In this document: positions 34,193-44,118 of the stretch, piece after piece | Layout: each line of letters begins with the position of its first letter | Numbering within the stretch: position 1 is the first letter of the stretch | Assembly (NCBI RefSeq): GCF_001042715.1 | Contig: NZ_CP009687.1 | Location: forward strand, 2,471,418-2,535,417 | Direction: 5' to 3' | Length of the DNA: 64,000 nucleotides | Origin: Clostridium aceticum | Lineage (GTDB): Bacteria; Bacillota; Clostridia; Peptostreptococcales; Natronincolaceae | Made by a program: the position numbers and the translations under genes | The notes under the pieces: generated by a model | What the model was told of the DNA's origin: nothing | The model's database searches: none | What the model saw: the letters and a program-made list of their open reading frames with translations, nothing else

Positions 34193-35539
34193 ATGGCAAA
34201 TTTAAAAGAAAACAACAGAGATCAATGGAGCTCTAAATTAGGATTTGTTTTAGCCGCTGCTGGTTCTGCTGTAGGTTTAGGGAATCTATGGCGATTTCCT
34301 TACACAGCCGGACAAAACGGCGGTGGAGCTTTTGTATTAGTATACTTTGGGATTTTATTACTGGTTGGATTTACATTGATGTTAGCTGAGTTGCTTATTG
34401 GTAGACATACACAGCTAAATGCTGTGGGAGCTTATAGAAAAATTCGTAAAAACTGGGGTTGGGTAGGTGGTATAGGTGTATTAGCCTCCTTTCTGATTCT
34501 ATCCTTTTATAGTGTTATTGGTGGATGGGTAATTAACTATTTATTTAAAGCTGCTACAGGGGCCTTTACTGTTCCCGGTACGGACATGGCTGACTTATTT
34601 GTTTCCTTTATCACAAATCCAGGTCAACCAATTATCTATCATGGTATTTTTGCTTTTCTTACCTTAGCTATTGTTATGGGAGGAATTAGTGGTGGTATTG
34701 AAAAATACAGTAAGATTTTGATGCCAGGTTTATTCGTTATGATGATCGTCATTATGCTACGCTCAGTTACTTTACCCGGTGCTTCTGAAGGAATTAGATT
34801 CTTTTTAATGCCAGATTTTTCTAAAATTACTGGGGAAGTGATGTTGGCCGCTCTAGGACAAGTATTTTTTTCCTTAAGTTTAGGTATGGGTGTTATCATC
34901 ACTTATGGCAGCTATTTAAGTAAAGATGAAAATATTCCTCAAAGTGCTATGATTATTCCACTGGTGGATACAGGTGTGGCTTTATTAGCAGGTTTGGCAA
35001 TCTTACCAGCAGTATTTGCTTTAGGATTTAGTCCTGACCAAGGTCCTGCACTACTTTTCATCATATTGCCGGCAGTATTTGCTAATATGCCTTTAGGTAC
35101 ATTCTTTGGTGTTATCTTTTTCTTATTAGTATTGTTTGCAGCATTAACATCTTCTATTTCTTTACTAGAAGCTTCTGTTTCTTATATTGTAGATGAGTTT
35201 AACTGGAATCGTAAAAAGACAGCTCTTCTTTTAGGTTTAGCCGTATTCTTATTAGGTATTCCTTCCTCTTTAGCACAGGGGGTTTGGAGTCACATAGAAC
35301 CTTTTAGAGAGTTAGATATTTTGGATTCTATTGATTTCGTTGCAAGTAACATTATGTTGCCCCTTAGCGGATTTTTACTATGTATCTTTATTGGATGGAT
35401 ATGGGGTATTGATGAAGCACTTAAAGAAGCCACCAACAAAGGAAAAATTTCCTTTAAACTGGCTGGTTTCTGGTCCTTCTTGATTAAATGGGTAGCACCT
35501 ATAGCTATTTTAGTCGTATTCTTTCAAGGCTTAAAATAG
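34193..35539 (+). CDS. Sodium-dependent transporter, NSS/SNF family
   Basis: Na+-coupled amino-acid or amine symporter of 448 residues with about 11 membrane helices. The ATG at 34193 has TAGGAGGG upstream; the ORF is open back to 34151 without a site. Helix 1 carries the conserved sodium/substrate motif AAAGSAVGLGNLWRFPY, and helix 6 carries FSLSLGMGVIITYGSY, with the unwound segment as in LeuT. Bacterial NSS members commonly take up Trp, Tyr, Leu or similar; the substrate cannot be told. It ends at a perfect terminator and appears monocistronic. Confidence 0.93.
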   Translation: MANLKENNRDQWSSKLGFVLAAAGSAVGLGNLWRFPYTAGQNGGGAFVLVYFGILLLVGFTLMLAELLIGRHTQLNAVGAYRKIRKNWGWVGGIGVLASFLILSFYSVIGGWVINYLFKAATGAFTVPGTDMADLFVSFITNPGQPIIYHGIFAFLTLAIVMGGISGGIEKYSKILMPGLFVMMIVIMLRSVTLPGASEGIRFFLMPDFSKITGEVMLAALGQVFFSLSLGMGVIITYGSYLSKDENIPQSAMIIPLVDTGVALLAGLAILPAVFALGFSPDQGPALLFIILPAVFANMPLGTFFGVIFFLLVLFAALTSSISLLEASVSYIVDEFNWNRKKTALLLGLAVFLLGIPSSLAQGVWSHIEPFRELDILDSIDFVASNIMLPLSGFLLCIFIGWIWGIDEALKEATNKGKISFKLAGFWSFLIKWVAPIAILVVFFQGLK

Positions 35540-35543
35540 TTTT

Positions 35544-35580
35544 AAAAAAGACAATTGACTTTAAGTCAATTGTCTTTTTA
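35544..35580. terminator. Bidirectional terminator
   Basis: AAAAAGACAATTGACTT and its complement AAGTCAATTGTCTTTTT form a perfect palindrome between convergent genes. Confidence 0.92.
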
Positions 35581-35593
35581 TTATTTAGAAATC

Positions 35594-36934
35594 TTACTCG
35601 GTTTTTATAGCTTCTAAAGCACTAAGGTTCATAGCTCTTCTGGCAGGAGAGTAGCCTGATACAATTCCAATAAAGGTTGCAAAGGCAACTGCTGCTGCTG
35701 CTAGTTCAAGAGGAATAACAGACATACCTGTACTTCCCCCTACTGGTCCTAAAAAGCCTCCGCCTATTTTATTTAGACCAAAAGAAATACTATAGCTAAA
35801 GATCAGCCCTGCTATACCTCCACAAAAACCTATAATCCCTGCTTCGATAAGAAATAACTTTTTAATATCAGATAAATTTGCTCCCAACACCTTCATTACT
35901 CCAATCTCTCTTGTTCTTTCGTAGATACTCATGATCATTGTGTTGGTAATCCCTATAGCCGCTACGAACAAACTTACTGCACCAATTCCTCCTAGTATAG
36001 CTTGAATCTTAGCAGAAGTTTCCTTCATAGATTTGAGGATATCCGTCAAGCTAAAGGTTTGAAAGCCCTTAGCTTTGATTTCTTCTTGGATTCTTTCTAC
36101 ATCATTTATTTCCTTAGCCTTTACACTTATTTTTTCGTATTTATTATTGTCTTGATTTCGATTTCTTTGAGATGCCTCTTGTCGATTTGTTCGACGATCT
36201 TCTTCAATAATTTTTTCTAGTGTTGTGATATTCATATAAGCATAATAATCTTTTTCACTGAAGCTTTCAGCCAATATGCCTACACCTCTTACATTATGGG
36301 TTTTTGGTGGTGTTGAATTTGTTTCAGACTGCTCCCTGCTATTTCTCACTTCGCCATAATTCATATCAGAGGTTAAAATTAAATTATTGCTTATCAAATC
36401 AACATTGTTACTTGATCCGTATTGATAACGATTATTCAAACGTGGATTATAAAAGTACATTGCTACATTTTTTCCAAATACCATGGCTTCTTTATCTGAA
36501 GATAATAAGAGTCTTCCAGTCTCTACTTTAAAATCAAAAGCCTCCATGACTTCAGGATCTATCCCAACCACAGACACATAACCCACCATTCTCCCTATTG
36601 CCATTTTATAATAGGCGTTTTTAATGGGCATAACAGCCTCTACTCCTGGTATCTGCTTAAAATAGTGGACTGCTTGATCATCTAGGCTAACCTGTTTTTG
36701 TTGCTGGGAAGACATGGATTGATCATAATTTCCATAATTATGCACCTCAATAATATTTAAATTCCCCATTTGAGATAGTTGTTCTTTGAAGCTCCTGTCC
36801 ATTGCAATACCTAGAGAAAGCATAATCACAATAGAGCTTGTACCTATAATCACGCCAAGTATAGTAAGAAAAGTTCTGGTCTTTCTTCTCCACAAACTTT
36901 CCAAAGACATTTTCAGTAAATCCAAGCTACTCAT
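35594..36934 (-). CDS. MacB-like ABC transporter permease
   Basis: A membrane component of 446 residues with the MacB/FtsX layout: one N-terminal helix (RRKTRTFLTILGVIIGTSSIVIM region), a large extracytoplasmic MacB_PCD domain (about 45-300), and three C-terminal helices with the FtsX core (REIGVMKVLGANLSDIKKLFLIEA). Such permeases do mechanotransmission on external substrates rather than transport through a pore. It overlaps the upstream secreted-protein gene by 8 bp and is the last gene of a three-gene operon with its ATPase. Confidence 0.92.
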   Translation of the reverse strand: MSSLDLLKMSLESLWRRKTRTFLTILGVIIGTSSIVIMLSLGIAMDRSFKEQLSQMGNLNIIEVHNYGNYDQSMSSQQQKQVSLDDQAVHYFKQIPGVEAVMPIKNAYYKMAIGRMVGYVSVVGIDPEVMEAFDFKVETGRLLLSSDKEAMVFGKNVAMYFYNPRLNNRYQYGSSNNVDLISNNLILTSDMNYGEVRNSREQSETNSTPPKTHNVRGVGILAESFSEKDYYAYMNITTLEKIIEEDRRTNRQEASQRNRNQDNNKYEKISVKAKEINDVERIQEEIKAKGFQTFSLTDILKSMKETSAKIQAILGGIGAVSLFVAAIGITNTMIMSIYERTREIGVMKVLGANLSDIKKLFLIEAGIIGFCGGIAGLIFSYSISFGLNKIGGGFLGPVGGSTGMSVIPLELAAAAVAFATFIGIVSGYSPARRAMNLSALEAIKTE

Positions 36935-38978
36935 ACATATCCACTTCCTCTAGTTTCTTTTTGCGTCTTTTATAAAAAAATACTGCTGCAATCCCTCCAA
37001 CGATGATTACACCAATGACTACAGGCAGTTTTCTTTTATCAAAAGCTCCTTCCATGGTCTCTGGTTGTTGAAATTCTTCTGGCATGAACTCCTGCATCGG
37101 CTCTAAAATTTCTAATGAAAGTTCCTTTTCAATGGAAAAGTGTTGATTGATTTCATCATCATAGCTAAAAATAATTTTTCCTGTTAAGGCACCTGCACTT
37201 GTGGGGATGATGGTGGCATCATAGTAATTATTTTTACCAGCCTCAAGATTTCCAATATACAAACTTCCTTCATGAGTATCAAAATCACCCTCTATACTGA
37301 TCATCATATTTCTCATTAAGCCTCGTCCTGCATTATAAAATTCTAGCGATATGCCTATAGGGTTTCCTAAGTAGTTCTCAGTAGGAGTAATGATATCTCC
37401 TATGATCAAACTGGTTTCTTGAATAACTGGGATTCCTATTAATTCTTTTATATTATAAGCTTTGCCTTTTGTATCTTCATATTCAATATCTGCAAAAATA
37501 TTGTGGGTTTTATACTCTGCATTTATTTTTGGTCGCAAGCTTATAGTACGTTCCACCCTGCTATTAGCAGCAATCCCTTCGATATAAAAAGAATTACTAC
37601 TTCCTACAGGGGAAAACACATCCCCGTCAGAACTTATACTGACTCGTATATTTTTAACATCACTATTCTTATGGGTGTTATAAAAAGATATATTTAAAGG
37701 AAATGCTTTACCAGCCTCTATAAAATCTCCACCATAGTCATAATAATCAACGATGACTTTTGGGGTTCCAGTTTCTTGATCATTACTGTCTACAAAAATT
37801 CCTATATATTGGCTTGCTGATTGTAGTTCTTTCTTTCTTCCATCTTTCACCTCATACTCTACATGTAATTTAATGGGATAATTCTTTGACTCTATATCAT
37901 TTTTTGCAAACAAAGTGAATTCAATAGGCACCTCTTTTCCAACTGCTAAGCTTCCTATATTTTTAATAGACATAGATTTAGGTAAGATTTCTTCTCCCGC
38001 ATCAATACTTACTTTGACGTTATCTACATCTTCACTTCCTGTATTTTTTAAGTTAAAGAAAATAGTGAAATCTTCAAAAGGTTCCACTGCTTTTTCAGGA
38101 TAACGGAAGTTATGGAAGGTCACATTGGTTTCTTTAGAGGTTTTTCCCTCTAACGGAAGATATACCTTCACTTCTGTTTCATAAGATGCATCATATTCAT
38201 CCTTGTAGGTTAAAAAAAGTGTTAGACTATAAGTATCCTCTTCAAGTTGAGAATTTGCAGAAACATTGTAATAAATCGTTCTTGTTTCCCCGCTGTCCAG
38301 TGATTGAATATTGATTGTGTCAAGGGTGGAGTCCAATATTAGCTCACTACTTGAAAGTCCTCCCAACCGAGCTTTTATATCCTTAGCAATTAAGTCTCCA
38401 CTGTTTTGTATACGGAAACCTACAGTTTTTGTAGTGCCACTTACTAACTTATCACCATCAATTGTTGTATCCATTAGTTTTAATTCTGGGACTTCATAGT
38501 CGTTTTCAATTTTTATGTAGATAGTTTCAGTTGAACTAAAATTCCCACCGCTAGGTGAAGAGTATTCTACATTTAATGTTAAAGGATAAGTTTTTGCCTC
38601 CACATTTTTAGGAATATTAAAGTAAAATGATACATTCTCCACTCTACGTCCATAAATTGCAGAAATTTTTTGTTTTGTTACTAAATTATTGATTTCAAAA
38701 GGAAAGTTTTTCGGATCGTCAATAACAGGAGAAATAAATATATTTACAGCTTCCCCATTAGTCGTATTTTCAATTGGAATGGCTAACCTTGCTTCTGTTC
38801 CAGCTTTAAATACAGGCATTTTATAACTTCTTCCGATAACTATATTTGGGCTATCACGTATTATGTCTCCTTGCGTTTGATATGTTTCAGTACTTGCTTC
38901 TGCGCACAAAGGCATAGCGTATAAAGTATTTGCTACGATTGTACTAATAAGAAGCAACAAAAAAAATTTATGCTTCAT
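36927..38978 (-). CDS. Large secreted CARDB/COG1361-like protein of a MacB-type system
   Basis: A 683-residue exported protein anchored at its C-terminus. I chose the ATG at 38978, preceded by AGGGGGAC; the ATG at 39002 lacks a site. A signal peptide (about 1-28, ending near CAEAS) leads to four to five tandem immunoglobulin-like beta domains of the CARDB/NEW3 type (patterns FRIQNSGDLIAKDI, FNLKNTGSEDVDNVKV, FYNTHKNSDVKNIRV, EFYNAGRGLMRNM). A transmembrane helix at about 650-668 (PVVIGVIIVGGIAAVFF) and a KRRKKK stop-transfer end the protein. It sits between the ATPase and permease genes and overlaps both, so it is an integral part of the system. It may be an adhesin-like or scaffold subunit. 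Confidence 0.85.
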   Translation of the reverse strand: MKHKFFLLLLISTIVANTLYAMPLCAEASTETYQTQGDIIRDSPNIVIGRSYKMPVFKAGTEARLAIPIENTTNGEAVNIFISPVIDDPKNFPFEINNLVTKQKISAIYGRRVENVSFYFNIPKNVEAKTYPLTLNVEYSSPSGGNFSSTETIYIKIENDYEVPELKLMDTTIDGDKLVSGTTKTVGFRIQNSGDLIAKDIKARLGGLSSSELILDSTLDTINIQSLDSGETRTIYYNVSANSQLEEDTYSLTLFLTYKDEYDASYETEVKVYLPLEGKTSKETNVTFHNFRYPEKAVEPFEDFTIFFNLKNTGSEDVDNVKVSIDAGEEILPKSMSIKNIGSLAVGKEVPIEFTLFAKNDIESKNYPIKLHVEYEVKDGRKKELQSASQYIGIFVDSNDQETGTPKVIVDYYDYGGDFIEAGKAFPLNISFYNTHKNSDVKNIRVSISSDGDVFSPVGSSNSFYIEGIAANSRVERTISLRPKINAEYKTHNIFADIEYEDTKGKAYNIKELIGIPVIQETSLIIGDIITPTENYLGNPIGISLEFYNAGRGLMRNMMISIEGDFDTHEGSLYIGNLEAGKNNYYDATIIPTSAGALTGKIIFSYDDEINQHFSIEKELSLEILEPMQEFMPEEFQQPETMEGAFDKRKLPVVIGVIIVGGIAAVFFYKRRKKKLEEVDMYE

Positions 38979-39693
38979 CACTTGTCCCCCTACTTTCTTC
39001 ATGATTCACTTCAACTTTTTCAATATTACCATCTAAAATATAAAAAATTCTATCTGCAAATGTTGCAATGCTTTTATCGTGAGTTACGATAATTAAGGTC
39101 TGGCGATTTTTTTTAGCTAAACTTAACATAAGCTGCAATACTTCCTGTGTAGTTTTTGAATCTAGATTTCCTGTCGGTTCATCAGCAAAAACAATAGGTG
39201 CTTTGCTAACAAAAGCTCTTGCAATTCCTACTCGCTGCTGTTGTCCCCCACTCATTTGAGTAGGTTTATGTTTAATATATTTTTCCAGCCCAACAGCTTT
39301 TAGCATAGTGAAGGCCGCTTTTTCTCTAGCCTTCTTACTAACCCCTCTAAAGGTTAGTGGCAAACTAACATTTTCCAGTGCATTTAATGTGGGCATTAAA
39401 TTATAGGATTGAAATATGAAACCTATATTTTTTTGTCTAAAATTTGTTAGTTGTTTTTCGCTCATCTTTTCAATATGCTTTCCATGAATTATAATACTTC
39501 CCTTGGTTGGCTTTTCTAAACCCGCCATAAGATTTAAAAGGGTAGATTTTCCAGAACCAGAGGTTCCCAGTAAGCAACATATTTCTCCAGTTTTGATATT
39601 CATAGAGATATCGTCTAATGCTATAATTTTTTCCTCTCCTATTCTAAATACTTTTCTAGCGTTTTTAATTTCTATTGCATATGTGATATCCAT
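38968..39693 (-). CDS. ABC transporter ATP-binding protein, MacB/LolD type
   Basis: A 241-residue ATPase of the MacB/LolD/FtsE group. Walker A GTSGSGKST (about 43-51), Q-loop FIFQSYNLMPTLNALENV, signature MSGGQQQRVGIARA, Walker B IVFADEPTGNLD and His switch IIVTHDKS are all present. It is the first gene of the operon with the CARDB-like protein and the MacB-like permease. No efflux adaptor of the MacA kind is seen; the beta-domain protein occupies that place. Confidence 0.95.
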   Translation of the reverse strand: MDITYAIEIKNARKVFRIGEEKIIALDDISMNIKTGEICCLLGTSGSGKSTLLNLMAGLEKPTKGSIIIHGKHIEKMSEKQLTNFRQKNIGFIFQSYNLMPTLNALENVSLPLTFRGVSKKAREKAAFTMLKAVGLEKYIKHKPTQMSGGQQQRVGIARAFVSKAPIVFADEPTGNLDSKTTQEVLQLMLSLAKKNRQTLIIVTHDKSIATFADRIFYILDGNIEKVEVNHEESRGTSDEA

Positions 39694-39777
39694 CCCTCCT
39701 TCTATAATTAAAGTTTATGGAAAAAAATGCCTAGTACTAGCTATTTATTAGACGGACTTCCTAGGAAAAAGTTTCAT

Positions 39778-39814
39778 AAAAAAAACCCAAATCTATATAG
39801 ATTTGGGTTTTTTT
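39778..39814. terminator. Bidirectional terminator
   Basis: AAAAAACCCAAATCTATAT and its complement ATATAGATTTGGGTTTTTT form a continuous palindrome just after the nitroreductase stop. Confidence 0.9.
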
Positions 39815-39819
39815 ATAAA

Positions 39820-40347
39820 TTAACTCTCTTTATATATATTGAAAAAAACTTTTTCATAGGGTAAGTCTTCTTCAACATAAGAAGGCTTTTCTTCATCAGG
39901 ATAACCTATAGCTATAATCGACTCTATCTTTATTTCCTCGGGAATATCCAGTACTTTTTTAATATAGGCTTCTGCTGTAGTTTCTGCATTATGCTTTCTA
40001 CCTCTTATTTGAATCCAACAAGAACCTAAGTCCATAGATTCTGCCATCATTTGAATCAAAACAGATGCTATAGAAGTGTCTTCCACCCATACATCACTTT
40101 TGCTCTCATCCCCTAAAACCACAATAGCCAAAGGAGCATCTTTTAAAAAAGAAGAACCATGTTCTTTTGACTTAGACAAATCACCTATCAACATTTCTTC
40201 TGTTACAACGATAAACTCCCAAGGACGGATACTTCTAGAAGATGGTGATAATAAAGCTGCCTTCACCAATGCATCAATTTTTTCTTTTTCTACTTTAGTT
40301 TTTTTAAACTTCCTAATACTTCTTCTTTTCTTTAACAGGTCTAACAT
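39820..40347 (-). CDS. Nitroreductase family protein
   Basis: FMN-dependent oxidoreductase of 175 residues. N-terminal RRSIRKFKKTKVEKEKI provides the phosphate-binding Arg residues, SPSSRSIRPWEFIVV the flavin pocket, and the C-terminal IESIIAIGYPDEEKP the family end motif. It is a short, minimal form common in anaerobes. The natural substrate is unknown. GGAGGAAG lies upstream of the ATG. A MITE-like repeat lies about 30 bp upstream of the gene and might carry or disturb its promoter. Confidence 0.93.
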   Translation of the reverse strand: MLDLLKKRRSIRKFKKTKVEKEKIDALVKAALLSPSSRSIRPWEFIVVTEEMLIGDLSKSKEHGSSFLKDAPLAIVVLGDESKSDVWVEDTSIASVLIQMMAESMDLGSCWIQIRGRKHNAETTAEAYIKKVLDIPEEIKIESIIAIGYPDEEKPSYVEEDLPYEKVFFNIYKES

Positions 40348-40380
40348 AGTCTTCCTCCTATCAATTATTACTTACTCATA

Positions 40381-40486
40381 GACGTTAACTTAATACAATT
40401 ATTGCCAAAATCCTCTGGAACTGTCATCCTCCCACTCTGCTTTGCTCCCCTCAGGATGACAAGTTCTGGTTTAATTTAACGCTAAT
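40381..40486 (+). repeat. MITE-like inverted-repeat element, copy B
   Basis: It begins GACGTTAACTTAATACAATT and ends CTGGTTTAATTTAACGCTAATG. The ends are inverted repeats around GCGTTAACTTAA, with an inner CTGTCATCCT...AGGATGACA pair. The element has no ORF. Close copies are at 42219-42341 and 51477-51591, and single ends at 23206-23244 and 63467-63495. Confidence 0.85.
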
Positions 40487-40536
40487 GTTGCTATTATAGC
40501 ATAAATCTGATTGTGAACCTTAGACGTATAGTTCAA

Positions 40537-42171
40537 CTATTTAATTCTAAAACGCTTCAATATCCCCTGAAGACTTTTTGATGCTTCTGCTAGAAGATTA
40601 GCATTATGAGCAATTTCTTCTGACATAGCGCTTTGTTCCTCAATCGTTGCTGCAATATCCTGCATTGCTTCGGAAGTATTTTGAGTGGCTTCGTTGACTG
40701 CTATAGTTTTCTCTTCTAGTTCAGAGCTGGCTTCCTTTAACGCCAGAGTAAGTTGTCCATTTTGTTTCATTTGTTCTGTTATCCCTTCTAATGCATCTAT
40801 AATTTCTCCGATACTTTCTCCTGTTTCTCGGATCACAATGCTACCTTTTTTCACCTCTTGGCTACCTACTTCCATAGTTGATACTGCTTCTTTTGTCTTT
40901 TCCTGAGTTTCACTAATAATTTTCATAATTTCCTGAGCCGAGTGACTAGAATCCTCAGCCAATTTTCTTACCTCTTCTGCCACCACTGCAAAACCCCTAC
41001 CGTGTTCCCCTGCTCTAGCCGCCTCGATAGCTGCGTTCAGTGCCAACAAATTGGTTTGTTCTGCAATACTGGTAATAGCATGAATGATATTGCCTATTTT
41101 TTGAGACTTTTCTTCCAGATCCCTTAAGACTTGTGCAGATACTTCAAAAGACGTTTGAATAGCCTCCATTTGTTGAATAGAAGATACTATAGAGTTATTT
41201 CCTTTTTGCCCTTTTAACATGCCTTCTTCCCCTGACACAATTGCTGCTTTCATACTTTCAGCCAATTGCTGCATATTATTAGAAACCCTTTGTATAAATT
41301 CTGAGACTTCCTCCATTGCCGCTACCTGCTGTTGAGCTCCTGCACTGACTTCTTCTATGCTTGCAGCTATGCTTTCCGTACCTCTTTGAACCTCATCAGT
41401 AGCTATTTCTTGTTCTGAAGAACTTTTGGTCACTTGAGATCCAATATCTAAAAGCTTCTCTACCAATGTATTCAAGCCTTTTGACAGTTTGTTGGTTTCA
41501 AATAACAGTTGACCTACCGCATCCCTGCGTTGATTTTTTTCTTGAAGCGTCAGATCTCCGTTTACAACTTTTTTCATCCCTTTTTGAACAGCATGCATAA
41601 CTTTTTCCTGACTTTTCACAAAATAATATGTGGCAATAAAAGCAGTAACAATCCCTATAGCTCCCCCCATCCAAAATGAAGCTTTGGACATTCCCCCTGT
41701 ATAAATAACCAGCATAGCCAAAAAAATTGGAATAAGCGTTGTTGTAAAATTTTTTGCCATTAAATGGTTTTCCACTTTTATCATTCCTACTCTTAAAGTA
41801 TAAAGACGTTCTCCATTTATTTTGATGGGACTGGCAGCGTCTATTACTACTTCTCCTGTATCACGATGATATATTTGTACAATTGGCTGGGTGGATTGTA
41901 TCCCTTTACGGGCAACATCATCCGAAAAAACTATTCCTTCCCTGAAAGGGTTAGTATGTACTAAGCTGGTACCCTCCATATTTAATACAGTGATATACTC
42001 CACATCTTCTAACTTTTCCTTAAAAACTTCATAAAGCTTTTCATTGCCCCCTTGCTCTAATGCCGTTACCCTCAGAATTTCTTCCGAAATACTAGCCATT
42101 TCTTTAGAAATTTTCAATGCTTGTTTTACAATTCCTGACTGCCGATTTAGTAAATTTTTTCTTATTATCAT
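40537..42171 (-). CDS. Methyl-accepting chemotaxis protein without N-terminal membrane anchor
   Basis: A chemoreceptor of 544 residues. A sensor domain occupies about 1-140 ([34 protein letters not shown], a small Cache-like pattern). Two closely spaced membrane helices follow at about 142-162 and 168-188, then a HAMP-like region and the long signalling coiled coil with the CheA/CheW hairpin ([19 protein letters not shown] ... [12 protein letters not shown]). The usual first membrane helix before the sensor domain is absent, so the sensor would lie in the cytoplasm, unless a start farther upstream was lost. The gene is flanked by two direct copies of the MITE-like element. Confidence 0.9.
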   Translation of the reverse strand: MIIRKNLLNRQSGIVKQALKISKEMASISEEILRVTALEQGGNEKLYEVFKEKLEDVEYITVLNMEGTSLVHTNPFREGIVFSDDVARKGIQSTQPIVQIYHRDTGEVVIDAASPIKINGERLYTLRVGMIKVENHLMAKNFTTTLIPIFLAMLVIYTGGMSKASFWMGGAIGIVTAFIATYYFVKSQEKVMHAVQKGMKKVVNGDLTLQEKNQRRDAVGQLLFETNKLSKGLNTLVEKLLDIGSQVTKSSSEQEIATDEVQRGTESIAASIEEVSAGAQQQVAAMEEVSEFIQRVSNNMQQLAESMKAAIVSGEEGMLKGQKGNNSIVSSIQQMEAIQTSFEVSAQVLRDLEEKSQKIGNIIHAITSIAEQTNLLALNAAIEAARAGEHGRGFAVVAEEVRKLAEDSSHSAQEIMKIISETQEKTKEAVSTMEVGSQEVKKGSIVIRETGESIGEIIDALEGITEQMKQNGQLTLALKEASSELEEKTIAVNEATQNTSEAMQDIAATIEEQSAMSEEIAHNANLLAEASKSLQGILKRFRIK

Positions 42172-42218
42172 CGCTGCACCCCCTATAGAATATCCACTAC
42201 TTTTATTATAAAATCTTA

Positions 42219-42341
42219 GGCGTTAACCTAGCACAGTTATTACCAAAATTCTCTCCAAATGCATTTTACTAATGCTAAGATCCTTCGACTCCCCCTCGCT
42301 TCCCTCAGGATGACAAATTATGGTTTAAGTTAATGTTAATG
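42219..42341 (+). repeat. MITE-like inverted-repeat element, copy C
   Basis: It runs from GGCGTTAACCTAGCACAGTT to ATGGTTTAAGTTAATGTTAATG, in the same orientation as copy B on the other side of the chemoreceptor gene. The middle contains AAGATCCTTCGACTCCCCCT, a variant of the central part of copy D. Confidence 0.85.
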
Positions 42342-42511
42342 ATTATGAAATACCTATTATGATATACTTTCTATATTACCCGTAACTTTACCGACTAATC
42401 TTCTAAAATATTAAAAAACAGTAAAAAACCAGCCATAACATTGATATGCTCCCCTTATAGTAGACAGTTAAAATAATAAAAACTGTTTATTATAGAGAGG
42501 AGCATATTTTT

Positions 42512-43195
42512 ATGGGAAGAAAAACTAAATTTACAGCTGAGATTAAGATTGATGCAGTAAAAAATTATTTAAGTGGAACAAGGTCTCAAAATCAAATAGC
42601 AAAAGATTTAAATATTCATATAAGTACAATCCAAGGTTGGATTTCATCATACAAGACACTAGGGACATTAGGGGTAACTACTACATCTAAAAACGCTGGA
42701 TATTCAGAGCAATTAAAAAAAGAAGCTGTTATAGATTATCTTTCAGGTAATTTTTCGCAATATGAAGTGTGTGAAAAGTATGGAATTCGTAACCGTACTC
42801 AACTACGGAAATGGATTTTGCAGTATAATGATTATGAAAAGATAAAATCTTCAGGTACAGGGGGAATATCAATCATGATCAAGGGACGTACTACAACATT
42901 TGAAGAACGTATTGAAATAGTTAAATATTGCATTGAACATAATAGAAATTACAATGAAACTGCTGAAGCATATAAGGTTTCTTATCAGCAGGTCCGCAGC
43001 TGGACTGTTAAGTATGAGCAATCTGGCGTAGATGCCCTAGTTGACCGTAGGGGCAAACACAAGTCTGAGGATGAACTTACAGAGTTTGATAGATTAAAAG
43101 CTCAAAACAAGCTTTTGGAGGCTAGGTACAAAAGATTAGAGATGGAGAATGAACTGCTAAAAAAACTCGAAGAGATGGAAAGGGGGCATTTCTAA
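42512..43195 (+). CDS. IS3-family OrfA (helix-turn-helix protein)
   Basis: DNA-binding subunit of the IS3/IS150 transposase, 227 residues. It has three helix-turn-helix units: SGTRSQNQIAKDLNIHISTI, the region around NFSQYEVCEKYGIRNR, and NYNETAEAYKVSYQQVRSW. A leucine-zipper coiled coil ends the protein (RYKRLEMENELLKKLEEM). An A7 run (43159-43165) near the 3' end is a good -1 frameshift site to produce OrfAB, as known for IS3 elements. AGAGGAG precedes the ATG. Intact. Confidence 0.92.
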   Translation: MGRKTKFTAEIKIDAVKNYLSGTRSQNQIAKDLNIHISTIQGWISSYKTLGTLGVTTTSKNAGYSEQLKKEAVIDYLSGNFSQYEVCEKYGIRNRTQLRKWILQYNDYEKIKSSGTGGISIMIKGRTTTFEERIEIVKYCIEHNRNYNETAEAYKVSYQQVRSWTVKYEQSGVDALVDRRGKHKSEDELTEFDRLKAQNKLLEARYKRLEMENELLKKLEEMERGHF

Positions 43196-44084
43196 GCCTT
43201 GCTAAACATGAGAAAGTATATATAGTCATTAAGCTACTTTCAGATCAAAAACATTATCCTGTTTCAGTTTTGTGTCAGATTGCTAATATTAGCAGATCCG
43301 CTTATTATAAATGGCTTCATAGAGAAAAAAGTCAGAAGGAACTTCAGAGTGAAAAACTACTTGTTCTCATTAACCAAGCTTATGAAGAAAGAAACGGTAT
43401 ACTGGGTTATAGGCAGATGACAATCAAGATTCGACGTGAACACAATATAAACGTAAACCATAAACGAATCTACCGGCTGATGAAATTAGCTGGTCTAAAA
43501 TCAGTATGCAGGAAAAAGAAATACAACTACATGAAGTCAACCCCTGAAGTTACAGCTGAAAATGTGCTGAACCGGGACTTTAAAGCACAACGCACCTGTG
43601 AGAAATGGCTTACGGATGTAACAGAGTTCAAATATGGCGATGGGAAAAAAGCATACTTAAGTGCAATCTTTGATCTTGGTGATAGAAGCATAGTGTCTTA
43701 CGTCATTGGTCATTCAAATAACAATGCTCTTGTATTTGAGACTTTTGACTTAGCAGCTACAGCTTATCCTAACGCAAAACCCATATTTCATAGCGATCTG
43801 GTTTTCAGTATACAAACAAAACATTTAAGTTAAAACTTGATAAGGCAGGAATGACACAGAGCATGTCCAGGGTAGCTAGATGCATAGACAATGGTCCTAT
43901 GGAGGGCTTTTGGGGAATTTTAAAATCTGAGATGTATTACTTGCGTAAGTTTAATGATTATGAGAGTTTGAGGAAAGCAATTGGGGAATACATAGGTTAT
44001 TATAATACCAAGCGATACCAGAAACGTTTAAATTGCATGACTCCAATCGAATACCGTAATTATCTCACTGATATCTCTGCATAA
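43159..44084 (+). pseudogene. IS3-family transposase OrfB, one-base frameshift
   Basis: DDE transposase that is entered by -1 slippage from orfA. It reads SLAKHEKVYIVIKLLS, then ISRSAYYKWL, the first Asp block KWLTDVTEFKY, then FHSD (second Asp). There the frame breaks: GATCTGGTTTTCAG at 43795-43808 lacks one base of the expected D-R-G-F-Q-Y codons (CGT has become CT). The following frame (43851-44084 and just upstream) resumes with QYTNKTFKLKLDKAG and contains the catalytic Glu in GILKSEMYY. The copy should be inactive unless the deletion is a sequencing error. Confidence 0.9.
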
Positions 44085-44086
44085 AA

Positions 44087-44118
44087 AAGCACCAACCATT
44101 TTCGATTGGTGCTTCTAT
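44087..44118 (+). terminator. Terminator at the end of the IS3 element
   Basis: AAGCACCAA (44089-44097) and TTGGTGCTT (44107-44115) form a 9-bp stem behind the orfB stop, followed by CTATGATTTTTTATTTTTT. Confidence 0.7.
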
